From Psychrobacter fozii (GTDB lineage: Bacteria > Pseudomonadota > Gammaproteobacteria > Pseudomonadales > Moraxellaceae): 64,000 nt of DNA. Location of the stretch: positions 558,001 through 622,000 of the forward strand of contig NZ_QJSU01000001.1 of the NCBI RefSeq assembly GCF_003217155.1, given 5' to 3'. A program made the translations under genes and the position numbers. Within the stretch, counting starts at the first letter, position 1, and each line of letters begins with the position of its first letter. This document shows, one piece after another, positions 27,414 through 36,414 of this stretch. Under the pieces are notes generated by a model that saw nothing but the letters and a program-made list of their open reading frames with translations, was not told the origin of the DNA and ran no database searches.

Positions 27414-28418
27414 ATGTCAAACGATACAACATTCAAAGCATTAGTCGTTGAAGAAACCAGCGATGGTGAATTCAAAAAAAGCATTCAAGAACGCAAAGTT
27501 AGTGACTTACCAGAGAATGACTTACTCATCGAGGTGCATTATTCATCGTTAAACTTTAAAGATGCAATGTCGGCATCGGGTAATAAGAGAATCACCAAAC
27601 AGTATCCACATACCCCTGGTATCGACGCAGCTGGCGTGGTCGTCAGTGACAAGTCAGGCACGTTTACTGTAGGGCAAGAAGTATTGGTATTCGGCTATGA
27701 TCTCGGTATGGATACCGATGGTGGCCTTGGTCAGATGATCTCAATCCCCGCAGAGTGGGCGCTGGCTTGTCCAGAAACGCTAACCCTAAAAGAAGCGATG
27801 ACCTATGGTACTGGCGGCTTAACCGCAGCGCTCAGTGTCCAAAAGCTAGAAAAAATGGGTGCAAAACCAAGTGATGGCCCAGTTGCTGTGACTGGTGCAA
27901 CAGGTGGCGTGGGTACGATCAGTATTGCTATCTTAAAGCAGTTAGGCTATGAGGTGATTGCATTCTCAGGTAAGCCAGAGCAAAGCGAGCATTTAAAGGC
28001 ATTGGGCGCAAGCGAAGTACGTCATCGCGATACCATCAATGAAATCGGTAACAAACCTGTCGGCCGTGAGCTATGGGCAAACGCTATTGATACCATCGGC
28101 GGCGACTACTTACCCAACCTGCTAAAGCAAACCAAATCTGGCGGTGCAGTGACCAGTTGCGGCCTAGCCAGTGGCGCTGATTTTTCGATGTCGGTGATAC
28201 CTTTTATCACCCGCGCGGTGTCACTATTGGGTATCGACTCGGTCTATATCCCATTGGCTGATAAAGAAGCCATTTGGAAACGTGTCGCAACTGATATGAA
28301 ACTGCCTAATCTTGAAAGCTATGGTGAAGAGATTACGCTAGAGCAAACACCTGAATACCTAGATCGCTTTATGTCTAGCAAGGTGGTTGGGCGTTATGTG
28401 GTGAATGTGAAGGGCTAA
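27414..28418 (+). CDS. AcuI/YhdH-family acryloyl-CoA reductase-like oxidoreductase
   Basis: The protein from ATG 27414 (334 residues, good AAGGAT binding site) has the YhdH family signature: SSLNFKDAMSASGNKRITKQYPHTPGIDAAGVV, then VTGATGGVGTISIAILKQLGYEV and the motif AIDTIGGDYLPNLLK. Relatives reduce acryloyl-CoA with NADPH. The frame is open back to 27333, but that part is not family-like. Confidence 0.88.
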   Translation: MSNDTTFKALVVEETSDGEFKKSIQERKVSDLPENDLLIEVHYSSLNFKDAMSASGNKRITKQYPHTPGIDAAGVVVSDKSGTFTVGQEVLVFGYDLGMDTDGGLGQMISIPAEWALACPETLTLKEAMTYGTGGLTAALSVQKLEKMGAKPSDGPVAVTGATGGVGTISIAILKQLGYEVIAFSGKPEQSEHLKALGASEVRHRDTINEIGNKPVGRELWANAIDTIGGDYLPNLLKQTKSGGAVTSCGLASGADFSMSVIPFITRAVSLLGIDSVYIPLADKEAIWKRVATDMKLPNLESYGEEITLEQTPEYLDRFMSSKVVGRYVVNVKG

Positions 28419-28448
28419 GTTTTTAAAAGTTAGTTTTATACATAAAAG

Positions 28449-28480
28449 GCAGCATCTCTTTTGAGGTGCTGCTTTTTTTA
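28449..28480 (+). terminator. Terminator after the YhdH-family gene
   Basis: GCAGCATCTC/GAGGTGCTGC stem (one G-T), 4-base loop, seven T. Confidence 0.85.
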
Positions 28481-28532
28481 AATTAAGAAGTAAGCTTGCA
28501 TACTATTGACAGTATGCAAACTTACTTTAATT
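28481..28532. repeat. Long hairpin between the YhdH-family gene and the sce7725-like gene
   Basis: Arms of about 17-20 bases with few mismatches (…AGTAAGCTTGCATACT / AGTATGCAAACTTACT…) around a 6-base loop. The sequence AGTAAGTTTGCA on its complement is shared with the hairpin between recF and dnaN (48271-48306). Confidence 0.55.
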
Positions 28533-28564
28533 AAAAGGAAGAATTTTTTTAGAGAATATATGTG

Positions 28565-29494
28565 TTATAAGTAGTTACTTATTGTCTCCATATGATGCAT
28601 CATGCTTAGCTTTTTTGGTATGCCTAGAGCATGAAAAGACTTTCTCTTATGAATATCTATATACTCTTGAAAACCTAAAGTATTTTGATCTAAACTTGGT
28701 GTTTGATTTGCAAACTGTATCATCTCGTTTAATGCTTCTTGAAACTTACCCGCAATATCACTTTGACTGCTAGGATTTGTTATCGATAAGCTGTGTTTCA
28801 CATACATATTTAAATTGCTGTTTTCAATATAGGTAATATGTAATGCTACTACGTAAGCTGGTCCTCCATTAGTACTCCAAGCATTATCTATTATTAAATA
28901 GTCCCCGAAACCTATTTGATTTTGTACTAAAGGAACTTTATAAGTGATATGAGCGTCAGAAAAAAACTGAGGTATGGAATTGTAATTTGCATTTTTATCT
29001 TTTGTGGGAAATGAGCTACTGATGATCACGCAATTAGGTATTAGATTCGCAAATGTATGAGAATATCTGCTTTGATCTATAATTAGGTTTGCTCTGGCTT
29101 TTGCGGTAAAAGAGTTGATATTAGAAAGTATATCCTCTTGTAGTAACAAAGAAAATTCTAATCCACGATCAATGAGCTGATTTAAAAACGTTTGTGTGTT
29201 AGTAATATTCTGATTATTCAAACGAATACAAGGAACGAATTTCACACTTTCTTTAGATATAGTATTGTATAAGTGATCAGGAGAATCAGTAGCTAAATCG
29301 CCTACCTCTGGGTTTACAATAATATGGGGTATAATTCCGTTATCATTAAGAATACTTATAGTCTTTAGAAGCGGTTTAGTATTACTCTTAACGGGTTCAA
29401 CAACTGGATAGACTTTATCTACTTTAAGCCTAGAAACCACTTCTTTTAAGGCAGCTAATTCATTCTGCTTTCCTCTCAAATACGGGAAGTACAT
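28565..29494 (-). CDS. Beta-family protein of the sce7725 type
   Basis: A 309-residue protein starting MYFPYLRGKQNELAALKEV, the N-terminus shared by the phage T4 'beta protein'/sce7725 family; NxxP, FVPCIRL and SLLLQEDIL follow in the pattern of that family, and HITY/KHSLSI in the C-terminal third. Function is unestablished. The start overlaps the end of the upstream gene by 35 nt, so the pair is translationally coupled. Members are found next to sce7726 proteins, as here. Confidence 0.72.
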   Translation of the reverse strand: MYFPYLRGKQNELAALKEVVSRLKVDKVYPVVEPVKSNTKPLLKTISILNDNGIIPHIIVNPEVGDLATDSPDHLYNTISKESVKFVPCIRLNNQNITNTQTFLNQLIDRGLEFSLLLQEDILSNINSFTAKARANLIIDQSRYSHTFANLIPNCVIISSSFPTKDKNANYNSIPQFFSDAHITYKVPLVQNQIGFGDYLIIDNAWSTNGGPAYVVALHITYIENSNLNMYVKHSLSITNPSSQSDIAGKFQEALNEMIQFANQTPSLDQNTLGFQEYIDIHKRKSFHALGIPKKLSMMHHMETISNYL

Positions 29495-30347
29495 TCTTTC
29501 TATCCTTGTTTAATAAATTGCATTTTAGAAGCGAAGATGTGATTGCTGCTTTATTTTTTTTATCGATTTTAAAACTTATTCCTAAGTTTTTCATTGATTT
29601 AGGTAGTTCATTAATGAAGCCATCATCATTTCGACGGTGTTTTTTTAGTACTCTCTTAAACTGTTTACTAGCTACTTCCTGTTCTAGATTACAAAAAATA
29701 TTTTTACATTCGAAAAATAGTTCTGTGTCAGGATAGTTCGGTTCAGACCCAGTTACCTCTTTAATGACGTCTATGTACTCTTCTTTTCTTAAAGTATGAA
29801 ACATTGAATCTGAGTTAAAGCATACACTTTTTGGCGCTATAATCTTTTTACTCAATCTATTACGACTATTAGATAGCATGATTCCAAATACAGGGTTTTC
29901 AGAATAAATTTCCAGTATAGCCTTTAGATGAATTTCATGAGCTACCACATATGTATAGTCAAAAGCTTGGACATAAGAGGCTAGCTGATCAGAAAGTCTT
30001 TTTAAGGAGTCATATTTCGTTTTTATTTCATAACAAGTGGAATGACCGTTTATAATTACGCAATCTGCTTTATTGGAACCTACTCTAAGTTCACTGAGCA
30101 TACTGGCAGTATTCATTGAATGAGTTCCAATAAGAATATTATTTGCTATTATATTTTTAACAACATATTCATTTGGATAATATCTACAAAGTAGTTTGTA
30201 TGATTCATTATAAACCTCTTCTAGAGTATTCAGGTCTTCAAGGTCAGAAAAATTAGAAACAGCGTCATAAATATTACTAAAATCGCCTTGAGCGACCTTA
30301 TTAATATTTGAACTTGTAAAAATTTTTGCTAAATCTCTGTAATTCAT
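29460..30347 (-). CDS. sce7726-family protein with a PD-(D/E)xK-type nuclease core
   Basis: A 295-residue protein. The middle segment SELRVGSNKADCVIINGHSTCYEIKTKYDSLKRLSDQLASYVQAFDYTYVV contains a nuclease-like arrangement: an early Glu, an Asp before a hydrophobic strand, and the ExK motif (YEIK), followed by the family's SLKRL-QLASY run. I infer a DNA- or RNA-cleaving fold; catalysis is not shown. It precedes and overlaps the sce7725-type gene. AT-rich composition differs from neighbouring core genes, suggesting transfer. Confidence 0.72.
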   Translation of the reverse strand: MNYRDLAKIFTSSNINKVAQGDFSNIYDAVSNFSDLEDLNTLEEVYNESYKLLCRYYPNEYVVKNIIANNILIGTHSMNTASMLSELRVGSNKADCVIINGHSTCYEIKTKYDSLKRLSDQLASYVQAFDYTYVVAHEIHLKAILEIYSENPVFGIMLSNSRNRLSKKIIAPKSVCFNSDSMFHTLRKEEYIDVIKEVTGSEPNYPDTELFFECKNIFCNLEQEVASKQFKRVLKKHRRNDDGFINELPKSMKNLGISFKIDKKNKAAITSSLLKCNLLNKDRKNVLPVFERKAE

Positions 30348-30575
30348 TTTCAGCTCACACTCTCGATAGACTTTGTATATTGAAGTTCTTACAGCAGTCT
30401 ACAATAGCAAATAAAGCTAAAGATTTTAAACTATATTTTTGAACTTAGTATTTGCTTCTCGTCAAAAATTAATTTTAATTATTATTAAATAGATTAAAGT
30501 TGACTATACTATAGAAACGAACATATGTGTAATTATATCCAATCAATTACGACAACAAAATATTAAACCAAAAAA

Positions 30576-30604
30576 AACACCCAACCAAGTTGAGTGTTTT
30601 TTAT
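30576..30604. terminator. Terminator after the DUF2628 gene
   Basis: CACCCAAC/GTTGAGTG stem with a 3-base loop and A and T tracts on both sides. The same hairpin is found after guaA (31484). Confidence 0.8.
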
Positions 30605-30637
30605 TTCAGCTAAAGGCTAAGTAGAGAGAAAAACCGA

Positions 30638-31324
30638 CTACACCAACCAAAACCAATCAGGCGCAAAAAAGTAGGACATACCCATTGATAGCAACACCGC
30701 CACTATACTACCCACGATTGCGCCAACCCATGATGTACCACCCTTTTCCGCTAATTCCTGTTCAGCCATAGCTGGATCTACGTTATTATCCATGATTTTT
30801 TTTATATTTTTAACGCTATGACTAAAGTAAAAATAATTACCTAACATACCTGTCAATACTGCCCATGCGATAAAAAAACTGGTTTGACCAAGAGAGTTAT
30901 ACGTTTCCATACCGAGCGTATACATTAAAATCAAATCGACCGTATTTATACCAACTACAATACATAGGGCTACTAGGTACATCTTGCGATAACACAACCA
31001 AGATGTTCCCAAGAGAAGTCCGACAATATTAAAACTGTGAATGCTCGAACCATCGTTATTAACTTCTAGGCGTGGCTCACTATCTTTAAACCATTTATCA
31101 CGGTAAAAACTGTCATACTTTTCACCGACGAAGGCCGCCAATAAAGTATCCGCTGTCTCAGAGTCAGAAGATACTGTGTTTTGTGAGCTTTGCGCATCTT
31201 TTGAGATATTTACGGCAGTGAGCGGTGGTGGTGTTTGTGCTTGAGTATTAGATAGCTGATACCCACATTTTGAGCAAAATCCTGCGTCACTTGAGTTTTC
31301 TTGATCACAATTATTACAAAGCAT
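30638..31324 (-). CDS. Zinc-ribbon DUF2628 membrane protein
   Basis: The N-terminus is a zinc ribbon with two CxxC pairs (LCNNCDQENSSDAGFCSKCGYQL), a flexible Thr/Ser/Gln-rich stretch follows, then a DUF2628-type region (KYDSFYRDKWF...FNIVGLLLGTSWLCYRKMYLVALCIV) with about four membrane segments. The DUF2628 function is unknown. A good sigma70-type promoter lies upstream. Confidence 0.8.
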   Translation of the reverse strand: MLCNNCDQENSSDAGFCSKCGYQLSNTQAQTPPPLTAVNISKDAQSSQNTVSSDSETADTLLAAFVGEKYDSFYRDKWFKDSEPRLEVNNDGSSIHSFNIVGLLLGTSWLCYRKMYLVALCIVVGINTVDLILMYTLGMETYNSLGQTSFFIAWAVLTGMLGNYFYFSHSVKNIKKIMDNNVDPAMAEQELAEKGGTSWVGAIVGSIVAVLLSMGMSYFFAPDWFWLV

Positions 31325-31408
31325 CTTATCCCTTAGTTTTACTAAATACTGAACGGTTAGTTGTCTTATCTCGACTTCAATAATAAATAGCCAATTAAAG
31401 TTGACTAC

Positions 31409-31436
31409 ATTATAGATAATAAAGACAAATGTTCAA
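31409..31436 (-). promoter_or_regulatory. Promoter for the DUF2628 gene
   Basis: On the minus strand: -35 TTGAAC (31431-31436), 16-base spacer, -10 TATAAT (31409-31414), about 85 bp before the start codon. Confidence 0.65.
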
Positions 31437-31483
31437 TAAAAAACTAAAGCCTTTTTAGTTGCCTGTTTATTCAAACCAAAAAA

Positions 31484-31512
31484 AACACCCAACCAAGTTG
31501 AGTGCTTTTTTA
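31484..31512. terminator. Terminator after guaA
   Basis: CACCCAAC/GTTGAGTG stem with a T run, nearly identical to 30576-30604. Confidence 0.8.
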
Positions 31513-31569
31513 TTTATGACAAGCTGTTCATCAATTCAAAAAATCTGAGTTGAAAAGCTGTTTAGATAA

Positions 31570-31669
31570 GTTTACGTAGTCTAAGATGGTAACAAGGCAA
31601 CCGAGCGCAGATAATACGTGTTTGTATATCTAGCGAGGTTAACGCCGTTACCGTTTAGAATACGTAAAC
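31570..31669. repeat. Palindromic intergenic repeat, family A copy 1
   Basis: Termini GTTTACGTA/TACGTAAAC with arms pairing over about 22 bases (GGTAAC/GTTACC at the inner end). Core CAAGGCAACCGAGCGCAGAT and GAGGTTAACGCCGT. It lies between guaA (stop 3 bp away) and its terminator. Confidence 0.7.
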
Positions 31670-31672
31670 GAA

Positions 31673-33268
31673 TTATTCCCACTCAATCGTTGCAGGCGGC
31701 TTGCTCGAAACATCATAAGTCACACGCGATACTTCCGCGATTTCATTCATAATGCGGTTCGATACCGTCTCGATCAAATCATACGGCAGATGGGCAAAGC
31801 GTGCCGTCATAAAGTCTACCGTCTCAACCGCACGTAGCGCAATTACCCACGCATAGCGGCGACCATCGCCGACCACGCCGACAGATTTGATTGGTTGGAA
31901 TACCGCAAATGCTTGTGCAGTCTTGTCGTACCAGCCTGATTTTTCTAGCTCTGCCATGAATATCGCATCAGCCAAACGTAGGATATCAGCGTATTCTTTT
32001 TTCACTTCACCAAGGATACGTACACCCAAACCTGGACCTGGGAACGGATGGCGATAGATCATTTTAGCTGGTAGACCTAAGGTAATACCAAGCTTACGTA
32101 CTTCGTCTTTGAACAAATCACGTAATGGCTCAATCAGTTTAAATGCCAAATCATCTGGCAAACCGCCTACGTTATGGTGGCTCTTAATCACGTGTGCTTT
32201 GCCTTGATGCGACTTGGCAGATTCGATAACGTCTGGGTAAATTGTACCCTGTGCCAAGAACTCAACGACTTTACCATCGCTCTGCTCGCTCACTTGACGC
32301 GCGCTATCAGCGAATACGTCGATGAACGTTTTACCGATAATTTTACGTTTTTTCTCTGGATCAGACTCGCCAGCTAGTGCATTTAAGAATAAGTCTTCTG
32401 CATCAACACGGATCACTTTTACGCCCATGTTTTCTGCAAAGATTTGCATCACTTGGTCGCCTTCGTTCAAACGAAGTAAGCCGTTGTCCACAAATACGCA
32501 GGTAAGCTGATCGCCAATGGCTTTGTGCAATAACGCTGCTACCACTGAGCTATCGACACCGCCTGACAGACCTAGCAATACTTGCTTGTCACCGATTTGC
32601 TCTTTTAACTGTGCGATACGCATCTCAGCGATGTTGTCTGGCGTCCAGTTGCCTGCACACTCACATATTTCATGAACGAAACGACCTAGCAACGCCTGAC
32701 CTTGTAAGGTATGCGTCACTTCTGGATGAAACTGTAGACCGTAGTATTGCTTGTCATCATTGGCCATAATCGCAATCGGGCAACTTGGCGTACTAGCAAC
32801 GATGTCGAAGCCTTCAGGGACTTCAATCACTTTATCGCCATGACTCATCCAGACATTGAGCGTACCAGCTGCGTCTTCGATACCATCGATCAAGGTAGAC
32901 GTGCCATTGATGTTGATCGTCGCTGCGCCAAACTCATGGATATCACTGGCATGAACCTGCCCGCCGAAACGATCTGCCATCGCTTGCATACCGTAGCAAA
33001 TACCCAATACTGGTACGCCCAAATCAAACACCGCATCGTTGATACGTGGGCTGTTTTCAGCATGGACGCTTTCAGGGCCACCCGATAGGATGACACCTTT
33101 TGCGCCAAAATCGATGATGCGCTGAGCGTCGATGTCATAAGGGAACATCTCACAAAACACCCCAGAATCGCGCACGCGGCGGGCGATCAGCTGGCTATAT
33201 TGCGAGCCAAAATCGAGGATTAAGATGCGGTCTTCTTTAATGGTAGGAGTGGCAGCAGTTGTGGTCAT
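31673..33268 (-). CDS. guaA: GMP synthase (glutamine-hydrolysing)
   Basis: Converts XMP to GMP with ATP and glutamine. The class I amidotransferase domain is N-terminal, with the nucleophile C91 in LGICYGMQA and the His/Glu pair in QFHPEVTHT. The PP-loop ATPase motif [16 protein letters not shown] follows, then the GMP synthase C-terminal domain ending PPATIEWE. Length 531 is as expected. guaB is not adjacent in this window. Confidence 0.98.
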   Translation of the reverse strand: MTTTAATPTIKEDRILILDFGSQYSQLIARRVRDSGVFCEMFPYDIDAQRIIDFGAKGVILSGGPESVHAENSPRINDAVFDLGVPVLGICYGMQAMADRFGGQVHASDIHEFGAATININGTSTLIDGIEDAAGTLNVWMSHGDKVIEVPEGFDIVASTPSCPIAIMANDDKQYYGLQFHPEVTHTLQGQALLGRFVHEICECAGNWTPDNIAEMRIAQLKEQIGDKQVLLGLSGGVDSSVVAALLHKAIGDQLTCVFVDNGLLRLNEGDQVMQIFAENMGVKVIRVDAEDLFLNALAGESDPEKKRKIIGKTFIDVFADSARQVSEQSDGKVVEFLAQGTIYPDVIESAKSHQGKAHVIKSHHNVGGLPDDLAFKLIEPLRDLFKDEVRKLGITLGLPAKMIYRHPFPGPGLGVRILGEVKKEYADILRLADAIFMAELEKSGWYDKTAQAFAVFQPIKSVGVVGDGRRYAWVIALRAVETVDFMTARFAHLPYDLIETVSNRIMNEIAEVSRVTYDVSSKPPATIEWE

Positions 33269-33509
33269 AAATCGATGTCCATCAATAGATAAATTGGTGC
33301 CCTATTTTAACAAGTTTACGCCCTCTATTGGCTATTAGATGATGAATTATTCGCGATTATTATTAGAGCGTGCCTTCCATTCACTCGATAGTCGTCTAAA
33401 TGGGCTAAAAATAAGAACAGAAGAGACAGTAAGCCCAATCATAAGCCCAGTGACAAACAAGCTATCCGCCTCTCCATTTAGCAAGGACCCGTACTACTTA
33501 CTGCACTTA

Positions 33510-34673
33510 CTACGTAGCATCACTCAACGCTGCATACATACGAGTCAACCCTTCTAGTAACAATGCTCTAGGACATGCGACATTAATGCGCATTTTCAGA
33601 TGACCTTTCTCACCATATTTGAATCCCGCACTCAGCTCAACCTTGGCAGCGCGAAGAGTGTCATACAGTGCTTGATCTTCTTGACCATACGCCGAGCAAT
33701 CTACCCAAATTAAGTATGAGGCTTCTGGGCGCATAACCTTAATCTTAGGCAAATTTTCTTCTAAAAACTGCACCGTCAAATCAATATTGGCTTCGATATA
33801 AGCAAGCGCCTGCGTCAACCACTCATCGCCCTGCTCATAAGCCACACGCATAGCCGTATAAGCAAATAAATTCAGCTCATACTCGTCATTTAGGTTTTGC
33901 TGTTGGCTAATTTTTTTGACCAATGCCTCATTTGTTGCAAATATCATAGAGCCTTTGATACCGGCGATGTTAAAGGTTTTGGTCATTGAGGTCAGGCTTA
34001 CGACATTGTGCTCATAGCCTTTTGCTAATGTTAGAAACGGTATAAATGTGTGACCAGTCAAGGTCAAATCTTGATGAATCTCATCACTGACAATCGCCAC
34101 ATTGTGCTTTTTGCAAATCGCAAGCAGCGCTTCAAGCTCATCAACCGTCCACACGCGCCCGCCCGGATTGTGCGGATTGCAGAGTAGATAAAGCTTAACA
34201 TCATGTTCGATGATTTTGGCTTCGATATCGGCCAAGTCTAGATGATACTTACCCTCGGCTTCCTTTAGTGCAGAGAGCACAAGCTTACGGCCATTCTGCT
34301 CAACCTTGCTCATAAAAGGCGTATAAATGGGATCATTCACCAATACCGCTTCGCCTACTTCGGTAAAGACGTTCATCATCAGCGCTAAGCTTGGCACGAC
34401 GCCGGGTGAGAACAATATATTCTCTTTAGTCAGCTGCAAACCATAACGACTGCCATGCCACTGAATAATTGAGTCATACAAAGCCTCGGTAGGTTTGGTA
34501 TAACCCAATATACCGTGCTGCACTGCTTGCTCAATTGCGTCTAAGATAGGCTCAGCAGCCTTAAAATCCATATCCGCGACCCATAGCGCAATCGTGTCAT
34601 CGGTATAGTGCCATTTGAGTGACCCTGTATTACGTCTATCGACTATCTCATCAAAGTTGTATTGCATTGGCAT
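33510..34673 (-). CDS. MalY/PatB-family PLP-dependent aminotransferase or C-S lyase
   Basis: Fold-type I PLP enzyme, 387 residues. Starts NFDEIVDRRNTGSLKWHY, the MalY/PatB signature. The PLP lysine is in the motif SMTKTFNIAGIKGS, with NPHNPGGRVW and SDEIHQDL earlier. Relatives cleave cystathionine (beta-lyase) or act as aminotransferases; specificity cannot be read. The start may be ATG 34667 instead (third codon). Confidence 0.88.
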   Translation of the reverse strand: MPMQYNFDEIVDRRNTGSLKWHYTDDTIALWVADMDFKAAEPILDAIEQAVQHGILGYTKPTEALYDSIIQWHGSRYGLQLTKENILFSPGVVPSLALMMNVFTEVGEAVLVNDPIYTPFMSKVEQNGRKLVLSALKEAEGKYHLDLADIEAKIIEHDVKLYLLCNPHNPGGRVWTVDELEALLAICKKHNVAIVSDEIHQDLTLTGHTFIPFLTLAKGYEHNVVSLTSMTKTFNIAGIKGSMIFATNEALVKKISQQQNLNDEYELNLFAYTAMRVAYEQGDEWLTQALAYIEANIDLTVQFLEENLPKIKVMRPEASYLIWVDCSAYGQEDQALYDTLRAAKVELSAGFKYGEKGHLKMRINVACPRALLLEGLTRMYAALSDAT

Positions 34674-34843
34674 TCTTCTTAATTATAAAAATAGTGGTTT
34701 AGGGTACAACATGAAGGGCGTCATCGCCAATGGCTTTATGGTTGTTATATGGATAGACGAATGGTTAGCGTGTGTTAGAGCATGACTGTTTGTTCAGCTG
34801 TTTAATTACCGTTTACTCATTCGCTTAACTATTCTTTGAAGAG

Positions 34844-34948
34844 ATAGTTGATTCAGTTTAAAAGAGGGTCAAGGCAACCGAGCGCAGATGTATATCTGAT
34901 ACCTCAAGTGAGGTTAACGCTGTCACTCTTTTATAGAGGATTGACTAT
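34844..34948. repeat. Palindromic intergenic repeat, family A copy 2
   Basis: Arms ATAGTTGATTCAG... / ...GGATTGACTAT with the core CAAGGCAACCGAGCGCAGAT identical to copy 1 and GAGGTTAACGCTGTCACTC. Confidence 0.7.
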
Positions 34949-35000
34949 ATAGAATATTGATTGCTTGAACGGTCACTATAAGTTAATGTAAAAGTCGTAT

Positions 35001-35105
35001 ATAGTCGGTTCAATATCATTTGGATACAAGGAAGGTGAGTGAAAGTACTACAAATCGTAGACTAAACGAGACTGACACCGTATCCAATGTATAGGGGATT
35101 GACTA
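35001..35105. repeat. Palindromic intergenic repeat, family B copy 2
   Basis: Arms ATAGTCGGTTCAATAT... / ...ATAGGGGATTGACTA, inner arms GGATAC/GTATCC, core CTACAAATCGTAGACT. Confidence 0.65.
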
Positions 35106-35228
35106 GAGTTAAGCTTACCTACCGACTGGAACGAATGTCATCATAGTATGTCAACACTATATACCTGATGGCTTTGATCCATCCAAACCACCTACTAAGC
35201 CGTTAAGGCTATCAAAAAGGAATTAAGA

Positions 35229-36065
35229 ATGAAAATGGACTTTCTACCGAATTCAGTGCTAAAAATCAGTGCGCTCACGTTAGCCATCGCCGCAACCACG
35301 GCATGCACGACGATGGCAACAGGCGCTGAGCATAAAATGTCAGACGCTCCAACTACTGCCAGTGCTACTAGCAGTACCGCCATCACGCTTGGCAACGCTG
35401 CCACAACTAGCGGCACTAATGATACTGTCGCTATCGGTAGTCAAGCCAATGCAGGTCTGAACTCGGCAACGGCTGTCGGTGGTCAAGCCAATGCAGCAGG
35501 GCTAGGCTCAACCTCTATCGGTTGGCAATCAAAAGCCACTGCTGAACGCGCACAAGCGTTCGGTCATCTAGCTAATGCTAGCGGCGTTCGCTCTACCGCA
35601 GTTGGTGAAGCGGCCATGGCTGGTGGTACTAACGATACAGTCGCTGTCGGTAATAAAGCCAATGCAGGTCTAAACTCAGCAACGGCTGTCGGCGGCGAAG
35701 CCAACGCTGCTGGTCTAGGCTCAACGTCTATCGGCTGGAAATCCAAAGCCACAAGCGAGCGCGCACAAGCGTTCGGCCATTTAGCTGACGCTAGTGGTGT
35801 TCGTGCTACGGCAGTCGGTGAAGCGGCAGCAGCACAAGGTGCAAACTCAGTCGCGGTCGGTAATAAGTCTATGGCAGCTGGCATGAATAGCATCGCTATC
35901 GGTAACGAGGCAAAGGCAGCTAAAAACAACCAAGTCGTCTTAGGTAATGCTGGACAAGTGCAGTCGAGTACCGCAGCACAATCAGGTACGGTCAGAATTG
36001 TCACTATTGATGACAACGGCACGCTAGGTACGATGATGGTTGATTACTACCAAAAAGCTAAATAA
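35229..36065 (+). CDS. Lipoprotein with YadA-type head repeats
   Basis: A 278-residue protein. The leader ends in a probable lipobox (SALTLAIAATTAC-TT). Nearly all the rest consists of YadA/Hep_Hag head repeats with the pattern (S/A)(T/V)A(V/I)G..A.A. About 71 residues (starting NDTVAIG at 64) are repeated almost exactly from 135 (NDTVAVG), with Ile/Val, Gln/Glu and Ala/Ser changes. There is no stalk of length and no C-terminal outer-membrane anchor, so it is not a classical autotransporter. It is followed by a terminator. Confidence 0.8.
   Translation: MKMDFLPNSVLKISALTLAIAATTACTTMATGAEHKMSDAPTTASATSSTAITLGNAATTSGTNDTVAIGSQANAGLNSATAVGGQANAAGLGSTSIGWQSKATAERAQAFGHLANASGVRSTAVGEAAMAGGTNDTVAVGNKANAGLNSATAVGGEANAAGLGSTSIGWKSKATSERAQAFGHLADASGVRATAVGEAAAAQGANSVAVGNKSMAAGMNSIAIGNEAKAAKNNQVVLGNAGQVQSSTAAQSGTVRIVTIDDNGTLGTMMVDYYQKAK
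35418..35843 (+). repeat. Tandem 213-bp repeat within the YadA-head gene
   Basis: Two units (35418-35630 and 35631-35843) encode 71 residues each with few substitutions. Confidence 0.85.
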
Positions 36066-36414
36066 TTATAGTTGAGTGGTCAACACTGATGCTGTTGTAG
36101 TCAGTCATACTAGATAAAACAAAAACCTCGCGATTGCGAGGTTTTTTTGGGTCGTATGTTTGGTTCGCTTGATGGTATTTCGAAGTGCTGCGTTAGATTC
36201 TGTAGTTATTAAAGTTATTATGAAGTGGGAGCCAATCCTGCCATCCGCTATTATCTGCTTATCTAGGAGTGGCGCGGCAACGGTTTGGGTCATTCCTGTT
36301 TGGTGACGAGACTGCCCCAAAACCTAGCCTTCGCAACACGCCTCTTCAAGCAGGATAGCCGCTACTGTCAGGGCTAAACCGCGTCACAAGGCGGCTATTG
36401 AATGATAACTAACT
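36066..36414. other. Intergenic region, end of the YadA-head gene to McrC-like gene
   Basis: The 349 bp gap holds a strong terminator (36124) and, near the right end, the inverted repeat ATAGCCGC (36355-36362) / GCGGCTAT (36391-36398). No gene is seen. No direct repeat marking an insertion boundary of the restriction locus was noticed. Confidence 0.5.
36124..36149 (+). terminator. Terminator after the YadA-head gene
   Basis: AACCTCGC/GCGAGGTT stem with a 4-base loop followed by T. Confidence 0.85.

Larger units (their letters stand above)
34674..35228. other. Intergenic region with two palindromic repeats
   Basis: The 555 bp gap between the aminotransferase and the YadA-head gene holds the family A copy 2 and family B copy 2 repeats back to back and otherwise no gene. 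A binding site (AAAAGGAATT) lies just before 35229. Confidence 0.6.

Noticed and set aside
33339..33557. 72-codon frame between guaA and the aminotransferase gene
   Set aside because: It overlaps the end of the aminotransferase gene on the other strand, has no family features and no binding site.
35229..36065. Classical trimeric autotransporter
   Set aside because: There is no stalk coiled coil and no C-terminal barrel domain; the leader has a lipobox.
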